Source: Algoriphagus litoralis (GTDB taxonomy: Bacteria > Bacteroidota > Bacteroidia > Cytophagales > Cyclobacteriaceae). Taken from it: a DNA stretch of 64,000 nucleotides. Numbering within the stretch: position 1 is the stretch's first letter; the number at the start of each line of letters is the position of its first letter. Shown one piece after another: positions 42,888-52,173 of the stretch. A model generated the notes under the pieces. It saw only the letters and a list, made by a program, of their open reading frames with translations. It was not told the DNA's origin and ran no database searches. The stretch is from positions 124,001-188,000 of the forward strand of contig NZ_QGOL01000003.1 of the NCBI RefSeq assembly GCF_003259255.1, in the 5' to 3' direction. The position numbers were made by a program, and so were the translations under genes.

Positions 42888-43790
42888 ATGCTTAAAGTAG
42901 CCCATTCATCGTCTTATGCTCATGCTTTGCCTCCTGGCCATCGCTTTCCAATGGAAAAGTATTCGCTCCTTCCTGAGCAATTGATCTATGAAGGGACGCT
43001 GACTGAGGATCATTTCTTTATCCCAGAGCTACTGGATGAAAGATGGATTCTGAACACCCACGACTCAGCTTATTTCTATCGCCTGAAGGATCTTGAGTTG
43101 ACCAGGTCAGAAATTCGGGCTACTGGTTTCCCTCTATCTCAAGAGCTGGTCGAGCGGGAAATTCAAATTGCAAGCGGGTCTGTTCAGGCGGCCGTTTTTG
43201 CATTGGACCACGGTATCGGGATGAATATAGCTGGTGGAACCCACCATGCTTTTTCGGATCGTGGAGAGGGGTTTTGTCTGCTGAATGATCTGGCCATCAC
43301 TGCCAACTACCTGCTGGAAAATAATTTAGCAAAGCGGATTTTGATAGTGGATCTGGATGTTCATCAGGGAAATGGCACAGCCCAAATTTTTCAACATCGG
43401 ATGGATGTATTTACCTTCAGCATGCATGGAGCCAAAAACTATCCCCACCGCAAGGAAAAGTCTCACTTGGACATTGGTCTTCCGGATGGGACTGGCGATG
43501 AAGTATATCTAAACCTGTTGGAGCAAAACCTGTTCTCCATTTTCACTACTTTTTATCCGGATTTCATCCTCTATCAATGTGGCGTAGATGTCTTGGGAAC
43601 TGACCAATTGGGGAGGTTAAACATGAGTCAAATCGGAGTTAAAATGAGGGATGAATTAGTGCTTTCCAATGCGAAAAGTCGGGAAATTCCCATCATGTGC
43701 TGTATGGGTGGAGGGTACTCTAAGCAAATAAAAGTGATAATTGACGCCCATGCTCAGGTTTTTCGACTTGCACAATCACTTTATGGTTAA
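42888..43790 (+). CDS. Histone-deacetylase-family protein
   Basis: A 300-residue HDAC/AcuC-fold enzyme. The start MLKVAHSSSYAHALPPGHRFPM fits the family N-terminus (split here only for reading). Active-site motifs are GGTHHAF, IVDLDVHQGNGT with zinc ligands, and the downstream QCGVDVLGTDQLG loop. It resembles class IV (HDAC11-like) bacterial enzymes, which deacetylate or deacylate small molecules or lysines. No promoter is evident between it and the terminator-like hairpin just upstream. Confidence 0.88.
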   Translation: MLKVAHSSSYAHALPPGHRFPMEKYSLLPEQLIYEGTLTEDHFFIPELLDERWILNTHDSAYFYRLKDLELTRSEIRATGFPLSQELVEREIQIASGSVQAAVFALDHGIGMNIAGGTHHAFSDRGEGFCLLNDLAITANYLLENNLAKRILIVDLDVHQGNGTAQIFQHRMDVFTFSMHGAKNYPHRKEKSHLDIGLPDGTGDEVYLNLLEQNLFSIFTTFYPDFILYQCGVDVLGTDQLGRLNMSQIGVKMRDELVLSNAKSREIPIMCCMGGGYSKQIKVIIDAHAQVFRLAQSLYG

Positions 43791-43851
43791 TGACTTAACT
43801 GATTTTAACTTCCTTGATAAAGTGCAATTCTTACAAAATGAATACTTTCTA

Positions 43852-43859
43852 TATATTTG
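43852..43859 (+). promoter_or_regulatory. -7 promoter element TATATTTG
   Basis: A perfect TAnnTTTG box. It places the transcript start near 43866, so translation of the following lipoprotein should begin at the GTG at 43887, not at the TTG at 43857 that lies within the box. Confidence 0.5.
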
Positions 43860-43886
43860 CGCCTCGTGAACCTTAACAAATTTAAA

Positions 43887-44510
43887 GTGAAAAAAGGATT
43901 GAAAATCTTCGGAGTACTTGCACTGGCTTCTGTGCTATTTTATTCTTGTGATCAAAAAGCATCTACCACCTCTGAGGCGGAGACTTCAGGTGAAGGTATA
44001 GCTACCGGTGACCTCAAAGTAGCTTACGTCTATACTGATTCAGTGATCAACAAATACGATTACTTCAAAAAAATGTCAGAAGAAATCACCGCCAAAGGCC
44101 AAAGATTTGATTCTGATCTTCAGTCAAGAGCCAGAGGTTTTGAGCAGGAAGTTGCGACTTTCCAGCAAACAGGTGGCAATATGACTCCTAATCAGGCAAG
44201 AGCCAAGCAGGATGAATTGGTACAGAAAGAGCAAAATCTGATGACCTACAGAAATAACCTCATGCAGGAATTGTCTGCTGACGAGGCAAAAATGATGACT
44301 GATATTTACGAGCAGGTGCAGAGTTACATGAAAGAATATGCCGCCGAAAACGGAATTGACATCATCCTAAGCTACACCAGAGGTGGAGCCATGTGGTACG
44401 CAAGTGACGCTATGGATGTGACTGCTTCTGTGGTGGAAGGATTAAACAAGAAGTACGCCGACACCTCTACCGCTGCTCCAGCTGCCGCAGATACTACAGC
44501 AAAAAAATAA
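43887..44510 (+). CDS. OmpH/Skp-like lipoprotein
   Basis: A 207-residue protein. The N-terminus MKKGLKIFGVLALASVLFYSC is a lipoprotein signal with Cys21. The mature part starts LKVAYVYTDSVINKYDYFKK and continues as a long helical coiled coil of OmpH/Skp type (FDSDLQSRARGFEQEVATFQ), then IDIILSYTRGG and an Ala/Thr-rich tail. Skp-like proteins chaperone outer-membrane proteins in the periplasm; lipidation would tether this one to a membrane. The GTG start is chosen because a promoter box overlaps the longer alternatives. A terminator follows. Confidence 0.85.
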   Translation: MKKGLKIFGVLALASVLFYSCDQKASTTSEAETSGEGIATGDLKVAYVYTDSVINKYDYFKKMSEEITAKGQRFDSDLQSRARGFEQEVATFQQTGGNMTPNQARAKQDELVQKEQNLMTYRNNLMQELSADEAKMMTDIYEQVQSYMKEYAAENGIDIILSYTRGGAMWYASDAMDVTASVVEGLNKKYADTSTAAPAAADTTAKK

Positions 44511-44531
44511 CAAAAAGCTAAACTTAACTTT

Positions 44532-44559
44532 AGAACCCGGGCCTAGTTCGGGTTTTTTT
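44532..44559 (+). terminator. Intrinsic terminator
   Basis: AACCCG pairs with CGGGTT around GGCCTAGTT, followed by T7, after the OmpH-like gene. The T run flows into the -33 element of the next promoter. Confidence 0.7.
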
Positions 44560-44584
44560 GTGCCCAAAAAATTGGGTACTTTTG
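44557..44584 (+). promoter_or_regulatory. Promoter TTTG-N16-TACTTTTG
   Basis: TTTG (44557-44560) and a perfect -7 TACTTTTG (44577-44584) are separated by 16 bp that include an inverted repeat CCCAA/TTGGG. The leader to the deoxyhypusine-synthase-like start is about 135 nt and contains ACCCAT (44599) with ATGGGT (44627). Confidence 0.5.
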
Positions 44585-44725
44585 CGTCGCTATTGATAAC
44601 CCATCCAGCATGTGATTTGGCGAATAATGGGTGCACATACACAATTGTAGTTCTCATACGGCACGTACGCTTGGTAAACCAAAAATGGATAGCTCAATAG
44701 CAAATGATAAACAAAAAATAAACAC

Positions 44726-45697
44726 ATGAAAATCACTGAATTTTTAAAACACAACTATCGGCACTTCAATGCTGCTGCTCTTATCGATGCTGCAGAAGGT
44801 TATAAAACTCACTTGGATAAAGGGGGTAAGATGATGGTAACACTAGCAGGAGCAATGTCTACCGCCGAGATGGGCATTTCTTTGGCCGAAATGATCCGTC
44901 AAGACAAGATTCAGATCATTTCCTGCACAGGTGCTAATCTAGAAGAAGATGTGTTTAACCTAGTGGCTCATGATTATTACGAGAGAGTACCCAATTATCG
45001 TGAGCTGACACCTGCCGATGAGCAGGCGCTGTTGGAGCGACACATGAATCGGGTAACTGATACCTGTATTCCAGAAATGGAAGCGATGCGTAGAATCGAA
45101 AACGTGATTTTGGAAGAATGGGTGAAAGCTGACCAAGCCAATGAGGCTTATTTTCCTCACGAATTTTTCTACAAAATCCTGTTATCAGGAAAATTGGACG
45201 CCTCATTCCAAATCGACCCTAAAAACAGCTGGCTCCTTGAAGCGGCTAAGAAAAACCTTCCGATGATTGTACCGGGATGGGAAGATTCCACATTAGGAAA
45301 TATGTTTGCTGGTCATGTGATCTCTGGTGATGTAAAAAAAGTACATACAGTTAGGACTGGGATTGAATACATGATGTTCCTAGCTGATTGGTATACCCAG
45401 AATGCCACAGAAGAAAGCACTGTCGGATTTTTCCAGATTGGCGGGGGAATTGCAGGAGACTTCCCAATCTGTGTGGTACCGATGTTGCATCAAGACTTAC
45501 AGCGGACCAATGTGCCACTTTGGGGCTACTTCTGCCAAATTTCCGATTCGACCACTTCTTATGGATCCTATTCGGGAGCAGTACCCAACGAAAAAATCAC
45601 TTGGGGTAAGCTAGGTCAGGACACACCAAAATACATTGTCGAATCTGATGCAACAATTGTGGCGCCACTGATTTTCGCCATCGTGTTGGATCAATAA
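44726..45697 (+). CDS. Deoxyhypusine synthase-like protein
   Basis: A 323-residue homologue of deoxyhypusine synthase. It includes VTLAGAMSTAEMGISLAEMI and the NAD-binding CTGANLEED segment. The lysine in EKITWGKL (Lys295) aligns with the catalytic lysine in the human enzyme's SWGK motif. The eukaryotic enzyme modifies eIF5A, which bacteria lack, so this one probably acts in polyamine metabolism on a free amine acceptor. It follows its own promoter and long leader. An OmpA/PD40 gene begins 2 nt after its stop. Confidence 0.88.
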   Translation: MKITEFLKHNYRHFNAAALIDAAEGYKTHLDKGGKMMVTLAGAMSTAEMGISLAEMIRQDKIQIISCTGANLEEDVFNLVAHDYYERVPNYRELTPADEQALLERHMNRVTDTCIPEMEAMRRIENVILEEWVKADQANEAYFPHEFFYKILLSGKLDASFQIDPKNSWLLEAAKKNLPMIVPGWEDSTLGNMFAGHVISGDVKKVHTVRTGIEYMMFLADWYTQNATEESTVGFFQIGGGIAGDFPICVVPMLHQDLQRTNVPLWGYFCQISDSTTSYGSYSGAVPNEKITWGKLGQDTPKYIVESDATIVAPLIFAIVLDQ

Positions 45698-45699
45698 GT

Positions 45700-47355
45700 A
45701 TGAAAAACAGTAAAGATTTCTTTTTCAAAGCAAGTGGCCTGGTGCTGCTTGCTTTTTGTTTTATTTTCACTTCTCAGGCTCAGGAATTGCGCTCGCTTTC
45801 TGGTGCAAATAGCCCAAATGATGACACCAATCCCGTTTGGATCGGAAACAATACCCTTCTTTTTACCCGTGCATTCCATCCTGATAACCTTGGTGGTAAA
45901 TCAGACCCCGGAGATATCTGGGAAACGCGAAAAGACGAGTCAGGTGAATGGGGACTCGCGACCCATCGGCCTGATTTGAGTTCCTCTGGGTACGACTTGG
46001 TATTGGGATTGGAAGATGTATTGACTTTGCTTGTCCTTCGCAAGGAAGCACATGATTTGTCACTTCATCAGTTTTCAAAATTTGGTCAGGATTGGAATTA
46101 CCTTCGGAAAGTTAATTTTCCCGATCTAAATTCATTTGAAGGAAATGTCACAGGAAGAGTGGCCGAAGGTGGTAAGTTGATTTTTTTGGCAGGCAAAAGA
46201 AAAGATAGTCTGGGAAACGAGGACATCTATGTCAGTGAAAAATCTGGATTGATTGATTGGTCTGAATTGAAAAACCTTGGGCCAGCGATAAATGGCTTTG
46301 GGCAGGAGATGGGGCCATTTTTTGATCCAAATTCTTCACAACTTTATTTTTCATCCAATTCGCATCCCGGTGCCAATGGAAAAGACATTTTAATTGCAAA
46401 AAAACTTGAAGAAGATTGGACCAGCTGGAGCAAACCAGAAAAATGGGAACAAATCAGCACTAGAGGATCGGAGGCATCGATTACCTTCATCAGCAAAGAT
46501 GAGGTAGTTTGGACTAGTACCCAAAACAGTGACGGATTTGCTGATCTGTTGACTTTTTCCACTCCAGTTCCTTTAGTGATCCCAACAGACTTTGTCGCAC
46601 CGATTGCGCCTCAAGCTAAACCTGAAGCTGTAAGAAGAACTTCATCAAGACCTACTCGGGTAGCGACAGAAATACCACAAACAAGAGCGATTCCTCTTTC
46701 GGATTCAACCAATGTATACCTACCAATGCCTGTCATTACTCCAATCGAAGAAAAACCGGTAGAGGCCGAACAGCCGATTTCTTGGGTAGTCATTGATGGT
46801 AAAAACAAGGTGGAGATTCCTTACACCATTACTTTTATTAAAGGTTCTGAAATAATTGATTTTCAACATGATCAGCTTATTTCTTCATTAAAGGAAAAGG
46901 GAGTAACTCAAATAAAAATTTCTGCCCAAGGCTACTTCCCAAAACAGATTTTGCTAGAAAATCTTGACTCCAAAAGTAAAACTGTGATCCTTCTTACCAA
47001 AGCTGAACCTGGGAGCATCGTCCTTTTGGAGGATGTGAATTTCAAACGAGGGACGGCAGAACTGGAGGGTGAATCGACTGAAGCAAGCCTATCCGATTTG
47101 GCGGCTTTTCTCAAAGAGAATCCTGAAATCAAAATCCGTATAAATGGACATACCGATAATGTAGGGGATCCAGGATTGAATAAGCAGTTATCACTAGAAA
47201 GGGCCGGAAGCGTGCGGGATTTTTTGGTGGATCAAGGGGTGAATTTCGAAAGTCTGCGAATTTCAGGCTGGGGTGGTACTCGACCGATCGCTTCAAATGC
47301 TACTGAAGCAGGAAGATCTAAAAATCGAAGAGTAGAACTTGCAGTTGAGCAATAA
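45700..47355 (+). CDS. OmpA-family protein with PD40 repeats
   Basis: A 551-residue protein with a signal peptide (ending near TSQAQ). Residues about 25-290 hold PD40-like propeller segments (MGPFFDPNSSQLYFSSNS). A Pro/Thr-rich linker follows, then a small beta domain near 375-430 (carboxypeptidase-regulatory-like). A C-terminal OmpA domain contains INGHTDNVGDPGLNKQLS with the peptidoglycan-binding Asp and Arg residues. It probably links the outer membrane to peptidoglycan. Although 2 nt from the deoxyhypusine-synthase-like gene, no functional link is obvious. Confidence 0.88.
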   Translation: MKNSKDFFFKASGLVLLAFCFIFTSQAQELRSLSGANSPNDDTNPVWIGNNTLLFTRAFHPDNLGGKSDPGDIWETRKDESGEWGLATHRPDLSSSGYDLVLGLEDVLTLLVLRKEAHDLSLHQFSKFGQDWNYLRKVNFPDLNSFEGNVTGRVAEGGKLIFLAGKRKDSLGNEDIYVSEKSGLIDWSELKNLGPAINGFGQEMGPFFDPNSSQLYFSSNSHPGANGKDILIAKKLEEDWTSWSKPEKWEQISTRGSEASITFISKDEVVWTSTQNSDGFADLLTFSTPVPLVIPTDFVAPIAPQAKPEAVRRTSSRPTRVATEIPQTRAIPLSDSTNVYLPMPVITPIEEKPVEAEQPISWVVIDGKNKVEIPYTITFIKGSEIIDFQHDQLISSLKEKGVTQIKISAQGYFPKQILLENLDSKSKTVILLTKAEPGSIVLLEDVNFKRGTAELEGESTEASLSDLAAFLKENPEIKIRINGHTDNVGDPGLNKQLSLERAGSVRDFLVDQGVNFESLRISGWGGTRPIASNATEAGRSKNRRVELAVEQ

Positions 47356-47360
47356 AAAAA

Positions 47361-47390
47361 GAGCTTCCAAATCGGAAGCCCTTTTTTTTA
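47361..47390 (+). terminator. Intrinsic terminator
   Basis: GAGCTTCC pairs with GGAAGCCC (6-bp perfect core GCTTCC/GGAAGC) followed by T8; an A run on the other side may help the convergent gene too. Confidence 0.8.
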
Positions 47391-47407
47391 TATGCTAACC
47401 TCACTAA

Positions 47408-48865
47408 TCAAAGAGAATAATCACCGCGATACTCTCGTCGTACAAATTGATTTGCAGGCTCAAAATTGGTGATTTTCATATTTGGACCATCCCATACCAG
47501 CTTGATGCCTCTTCCAGGATAGTCAAACTGAGTGCTTGATCCGTCACGTGCTATTCTGTAATCGTAGCTTCTGATAGCAAGATTACCCATGAGAACAGAT
47601 TCGGTCAAAGGTCCAGCTACTGAGAATGGTGAACTCAACTTTTTAAATTCTTCTGAGCCATGACCGGCAATACACGCATCCACCCAGTTATTGTAATGAC
47701 CTCGATCTCCACCAGGTACTCTGTATTCAGTTTGGGGAACTTTCACCTCGGCAGTTCTGCTAGTTGGAAGGAGTTTTGGATCAGCACCATAGGTTGCACA
47801 CATCATCTTTCCCTCAGTTCCTTCAATGATGACGCCATTTCCTCCATCACCCATCATTTCATTTGGCTCGAGCTCCTCTGGTCGAGTCGGTTGAATTCCC
47901 CCGTCCATCCAGTGGAATTCCAGGTCATCTTTACCCGGCCTGTCAAATCGAAGGGTGATATGCGAAGAGGGAGGACAGCTTTCTGGGAAGTAACCTCTCG
48001 TAAATTCGCCAACATACACCGATCCTACCGAACACTCGGCAGATTTGGGATATCCCAATCCTAATACTCGGAATGGCGGTTCCATAATATGGCAGGCCAT
48101 ATCTCCCAAAGCTCCTGTGCCATAGTCCCACCAACCACGCCAATTAAACGGAACCAAATTTCCTACATAATCTTTGTAGGGAGCAGTTCCAAGCCAGAGA
48201 TCCCAATCCAAATCCGAAGGTGGAGTTATCGGTGTCTTGGGCCACTCTATTCCCTGTGGCCATACTGGGCGATTGGTCCATGAATACACCTTGGTTGCTT
48301 CTCCGATCAGTCCTGCATTGTACCATTCGACCATTTGACGAACGCCATCACCAGAGGAGCCTTGGTTTCCCATTTGTGTAACGACTTTATATTTTTCTGC
48401 AGCTTCGGTGAGCATCCGAGCCTCGTAGATGTCATGGGACATTGGCTTTTGAACATAGACATGTTTGCCCATTTTCATGGCCATCATCGCTTGTACGGCG
48501 TGCATGTGGTCAGGCGTTGAGACAGTCACGGCATCGATATTCTTGTCTTCTTTTTCTAGCATGATCCGGTAGTCCCTGTAGTAAGCAGCCTTTGGATGCT
48601 CTTCACGGCTTCTTTTTGCCCTCGAATCATCCACATCACAAAGGGCTACCATGTCCACTTTTCCACTTCTGAATACACCGCTGACATCGCTGGCACCCAT
48701 TCCGCCTATACCTATACTGGCTACCCTTAGTTTGTCACTTGGTGCTACAAAACCTGGGCCTCCCAGAACGTGTCTAGGTACAATATAAAATCCGGCTACA
48801 GCCAAGGCAGAACCTTTAATGAAATTTCTCCGACTGTTTGTCTCCGTAGAATCTTTACTTTTCAT
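47408..48865 (-). CDS. Gfo/Idh/MocA family oxidoreductase with Tat signal
   Basis: A 485-residue protein. The twin-arginine signal SRRNFIKGSALAVAG is near residues 11-25. A Rossmann fold follows with VASIGIGGMGASD and the EKDKNIDAVTVSTPDHMHA-type block containing the VQKP motif (HVYVQKPMSHD). The C-terminal GFO_IDH-like beta domain contains FNWRGWWDYGTGALGDMACH. It probably oxidises a sugar or sugar acid in the periplasm after folded export with bound NAD(P). It is a single gene. Confidence 0.9.
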   Translation of the reverse strand: MKSKDSTETNSRRNFIKGSALAVAGFYIVPRHVLGGPGFVAPSDKLRVASIGIGGMGASDVSGVFRSGKVDMVALCDVDDSRAKRSREEHPKAAYYRDYRIMLEKEDKNIDAVTVSTPDHMHAVQAMMAMKMGKHVYVQKPMSHDIYEARMLTEAAEKYKVVTQMGNQGSSGDGVRQMVEWYNAGLIGEATKVYSWTNRPVWPQGIEWPKTPITPPSDLDWDLWLGTAPYKDYVGNLVPFNWRGWWDYGTGALGDMACHIMEPPFRVLGLGYPKSAECSVGSVYVGEFTRGYFPESCPPSSHITLRFDRPGKDDLEFHWMDGGIQPTRPEELEPNEMMGDGGNGVIIEGTEGKMMCATYGADPKLLPTSRTAEVKVPQTEYRVPGGDRGHYNNWVDACIAGHGSEEFKKLSSPFSVAGPLTESVLMGNLAIRSYDYRIARDGSSTQFDYPGRGIKLVWDGPNMKITNFEPANQFVRREYRGDYSL

Positions 48866-49037
48866 ATGCTATGGTTTGAGTTTATGCTAATCACACGCCA
48901 AAATATTAAAAACTGTCTATAGTTCCGTACTGGATTTCCGTGATAGGTAATTTTGTTTGGCATTAAATAGAGGAAAGCTGCGATTCGAAATGACTGGCAA
49001 CAAATCTGATTTTTAGAATAATTTGATTTTAGGAAAA

Positions 49038-49045
49038 TAGATTTG
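49038..49045 (+). promoter_or_regulatory. -7 promoter element TAGATTTG
   Basis: A perfect TAnnTTTG 37 bp before the GH20 start. A TTTG lies 12 bp further upstream, shorter than typical. The rest of the 217-bp gap shows nothing else clear. Confidence 0.4.
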
Positions 49046-49082
49046 CAAAAAATTCAAGTAAGTTTAGGCAAAATCAGTAATC

Positions 49083-50675
49083 ATGAAGAAACACATTTTG
49101 GCTGCAATCCTAGGGGCGACCTTTGCATTAGGAGCTTGCGAAAAGTCGCCTGTATTGAGTGAATCGGCACTTATTCCGCTTCCTCAGGAAATAACCGATG
49201 GTTCGGGAAGTTTTCAGCTTACCAGCGAAATCGGTATTCGGTTAATTGGTTCAGGTGAAAATTTGACCAGAATCGGCGAGCATTTGGCAGAAAAGCTGAG
49301 ACCTGCTACTGGATTTGATATTCCTGTATCCTTTGATTCGGGAGAAGTTATTTTGGAACTCACGGGTTCTGAGGATTCAGAAGGATACGAAATTCAAATC
49401 TCTGATACAGAGGTAAAAATCACTTCTTCAGGAGAAGCTGGCCTTTTCTATGGTGTCCAGACTTTGCTGCAGTTGTTCCCGGCCCAATTAGCCAATACAT
49501 CTGTACAGACCATGGATTGGGTTTTGCCAGTCGGTACGATCAAAGATGCTCCGGCTTTTGGTTATCGCGGATCTATGCTGGATGTAGCAAGACACTTTAT
49601 TCCGGTAGAAGATGTGAAATATTTCATCGATCAGATGGCGATTTATAAACTAAACTACCTTCATCTGCACTTGACGGATGATCAAGGATGGAGAATCGAG
49701 ATCAAATCCTGGCCAAAACTGACTGAAATAGGAGGAAGTACTGAAGTAGGAGGAGGAGAAGGAGGATTTTACACCCAGGAAGAATACAAAGAAATCGTAG
49801 CTTACGCTGCAGATCGCTTTATAACCATTGTTCCTGAAGTAGATATGCCAGGCCATACCAATTCGGCGTTGGCTTCTTATGCAGAGTTGAATCCTGGGGT
49901 CAATTTGCCCAATGGAAAGCTTGACTCTGTAAACCATGCACCACTGGACTATGAGATGCCAAAGAAAAACCCAACTGCTTCGGAACTTTATACAGGCATT
50001 GAAGTAGGTTGGAGTACCTTTTCCACAGAATTGGAATTGACCTATGCATTTGTAGACAGTGTAGTACAAGAAATCTCAGAGATCACGCCAGGTCCTTATT
50101 TTCATATTGGCGGAGATGAGTCTCATGTGACAGAAAAGGATGACTACATTTATTTTGTAGAGCGGGTACAAGACATCGTTTCCAAATATGGAAAAACCAG
50201 TATCGGATGGGATGAAGTGGCTACAGCCAAATTACTTCCAGGTAATGTGGCGCAATTCTGGGCTTTGGAAGAAAATGCAATACTAGCCAAAGAGCAGGGA
50301 AACAAAGTGCTCATGTCACCAGCCAAAAAAGTCTATCTGGATATGCAATATGACAGCACCTCTAGAATTGGACTTCACTGGGCTGCCTACATTGAATTGG
50401 ACTCTGCGTATCTCTGGGAGCCAACATCCTATGCAAAAGGAATCTCAGCCGAAAACATCCTGGGCGTTGAAGCTCCATTATGGACAGAGACTGTGACCAA
50501 CCGGGAGGATATTGACTACCTCACCTTTCCTAGACTTCCAGCTATAGCTGAGGTAGCTTGGACTAAAAAGGAAAGAAGAAATTGGGAGAGCTTCAGTAGG
50601 AGAATCCCCTCTCATGGGAAGAGATGGGAAATTCAAGGTATCGGATTTTACAAATCACCTAAAGTCAATTGGTAA
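49083..50675 (+). CDS. Beta-N-acetylhexosaminidase, GH20 lipoprotein
   Basis: A 530-residue lipoprotein (MKKHILAAILGATFALGAC, Cys19). Residues about 30-155 form the GH20b domain and about 160-500 the GH20 catalytic barrel. The catalytic Asp-Glu pair is in HIGGDESH (Asp345-Glu346). Further motifs are YRGSMLDVARHFIP, HLTDDQGWRIEIK and PEVDMPGHTNS. It removes terminal N-acetyl-hexosamines from chitin fragments, glycans or peptidoglycan at the cell surface. It has its own promoter box and a terminator. Confidence 0.93.
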   Translation: MKKHILAAILGATFALGACEKSPVLSESALIPLPQEITDGSGSFQLTSEIGIRLIGSGENLTRIGEHLAEKLRPATGFDIPVSFDSGEVILELTGSEDSEGYEIQISDTEVKITSSGEAGLFYGVQTLLQLFPAQLANTSVQTMDWVLPVGTIKDAPAFGYRGSMLDVARHFIPVEDVKYFIDQMAIYKLNYLHLHLTDDQGWRIEIKSWPKLTEIGGSTEVGGGEGGFYTQEEYKEIVAYAADRFITIVPEVDMPGHTNSALASYAELNPGVNLPNGKLDSVNHAPLDYEMPKKNPTASELYTGIEVGWSTFSTELELTYAFVDSVVQEISEITPGPYFHIGGDESHVTEKDDYIYFVERVQDIVSKYGKTSIGWDEVATAKLLPGNVAQFWALEENAILAKEQGNKVLMSPAKKVYLDMQYDSTSRIGLHWAAYIELDSAYLWEPTSYAKGISAENILGVEAPLWTETVTNREDIDYLTFPRLPAIAEVAWTKKERRNWESFSRRIPSHGKRWEIQGIGFYKSPKVNW

Positions 50676-50690
50676 AGTAGCTTATATTGG

Positions 50691-50724
50691 TAAACCGAAG
50701 TCAGAAATGGCTTCGGTTTTTTTA
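50691..50724 (+). terminator. Intrinsic terminator
   Basis: AAACCGAAG pairs with CTTCGGTTT around a 10-nt loop, followed by T4 and an AT-rich tract. Confidence 0.85.
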
Positions 50725-50817
50725 TTTAAATTTTATTCCTTTTGAATTTGGCTAAAATGGGCCTATAATCGAGTTCAATTCGGGGAATTTGACATTTTCT
50801 AGAAATTAAAATTATTC

Positions 50818-52173
50818 ATGGGAGACATTATCATTGAATTTAGTAATTGGATTTGGGGTCCGCCTATCTTGGTTTTGTTGCTAGGTGGAGGGACATTTTT
50901 TTTCATTCATTCGGGCTTTGTTCCAATCCTTAAAATTGGTCATGCCATTGGGCTTTTGCGAGGAAAGCATGATCAGGAGCATGCTCCCGGTCAAATCACC
51001 TCGGCCCAGGCACTTTCAGCGGCCATTGCCGCTACGGTAGGATTAGGGAATATCTCTGGAGTCGCTATTGCTATCAATATGGGAGGTCCGGGGGCTTTGT
51101 TTTGGATGTGGGTAGCTGCTTTTGTAGGTATGGCCACGAAGTATTATACCTGCAGTCTAGCCATCATGTATCGGGGGAAAGACAGTTCAGGTGAGATCCA
51201 AGGCGGTCCTATGTATGTCATTGAAGAAGGAATGGGTAAAAAATGGAGGTTCCTTTCAGTAATATTTTGTGTAGCCGGTGTAATTGGGCTTTTAGCAATA
51301 TTTCAGGCAAACCAGCTTACGGCTGTAATTCAGGCAGTTTTGATTCAGCCAGATACACTTGAAGAAACTGTCCGAAATCGTTGGATTATAGGCTTTGGTA
51401 TGATGGGTCTCACTGCGATTGTCATTTTGGGAGGAATCAAAAGGATCGCTTCAGTCGCTTCCAAAATGGTCCCATTCATGGTTGGGGTTTACATGATCAC
51501 GGTGCTGATCATAATTTATCAATATTTGGGTAATGTACCAGCTATGTTTAAACTCATTGTAGTGGATGCATTTACAGGAAATGCTGTGTTAGGAGGAGCC
51601 GTTGGATCAGTTATCGTGATCGGTGCACGCAGGGCTGCTTTCTCCAACGAGGCAGGAATTGGTACAGCACCGATGGTGCATGGAGCCTCTAAAAATAATG
51701 AACCGATCCGAGAAGGATTGATTGCAATGCTCGGTCCATTTGTGGATACTATTGTGGTTTGTACACTTACCGCCTTGGTAATTCTTCTTACAGGGGTATG
51801 GGAAAATGCTGAAAATGACGGGGTGCGTTTGACTTTGGAAGCTTTTGAAGTGGGAATTCCGGTGTATGGAAAATACCTGTTGATGCTTTCTGTTTTGGTT
51901 TTTGCACTTTCCACAATGTTTACTTATTCCTACTATGGTCACAAATGCATGAATTACCTTTTTGGCGCGGATAAGGCGAATTATTACAATTATTTCTACC
52001 TGGCTACAATAGTCGTGGGAGCAGTAGCTTCGCTGGAAGTAGTGGTGAGTTTGGTAGATGGGATGTATGCGGTGATGGCATTTCCCAATATGATTGCCGC
52101 ACTCTATTTAGCTCCAAAAGTCCGGGCTGCTTCGAAGGATTATTTTGCCAGGATGAAAGCCAAAAAGGGATGA
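50818..52173 (+). CDS. Alanine/glycine:cation symporter (AGCS family)
   Basis: A 451-residue inner-membrane transporter with about 11 helices. The AGCS signature ALSAAIAATVGLGNISGVAIAI lies near residue 70 (quoted in part), followed by GGPMYVIEEGMGKKW and GARRAAFSNEAGIGTAPMVHG. It imports alanine or glycine with sodium. The stop overlaps the glycerate kinase start by 4 nt (ATGA), so the two are co-translated; a link through serine/glycine and glycerate metabolism is possible. Confidence 0.92.
   Translation: MGDIIIEFSNWIWGPPILVLLLGGGTFFFIHSGFVPILKIGHAIGLLRGKHDQEHAPGQITSAQALSAAIAATVGLGNISGVAIAINMGGPGALFWMWVAAFVGMATKYYTCSLAIMYRGKDSSGEIQGGPMYVIEEGMGKKWRFLSVIFCVAGVIGLLAIFQANQLTAVIQAVLIQPDTLEETVRNRWIIGFGMMGLTAIVILGGIKRIASVASKMVPFMVGVYMITVLIIIYQYLGNVPAMFKLIVVDAFTGNAVLGGAVGSVIVIGARRAAFSNEAGIGTAPMVHGASKNNEPIREGLIAMLGPFVDTIVVCTLTALVILLTGVWENAENDGVRLTLEAFEVGIPVYGKYLLMLSVLVFALSTMFTYSYYGHKCMNYLFGADKANYYNYFYLATIVVGAVASLEVVVSLVDGMYAVMAFPNMIAALYLAPKVRAASKDYFARMKAKKG

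Noticed and set aside
44726..45697. True deoxyhypusine synthase acting on eIF5A
   Set aside because: Bacteria lack eIF5A, so the eukaryotic role cannot apply even though the catalytic lysine is kept.
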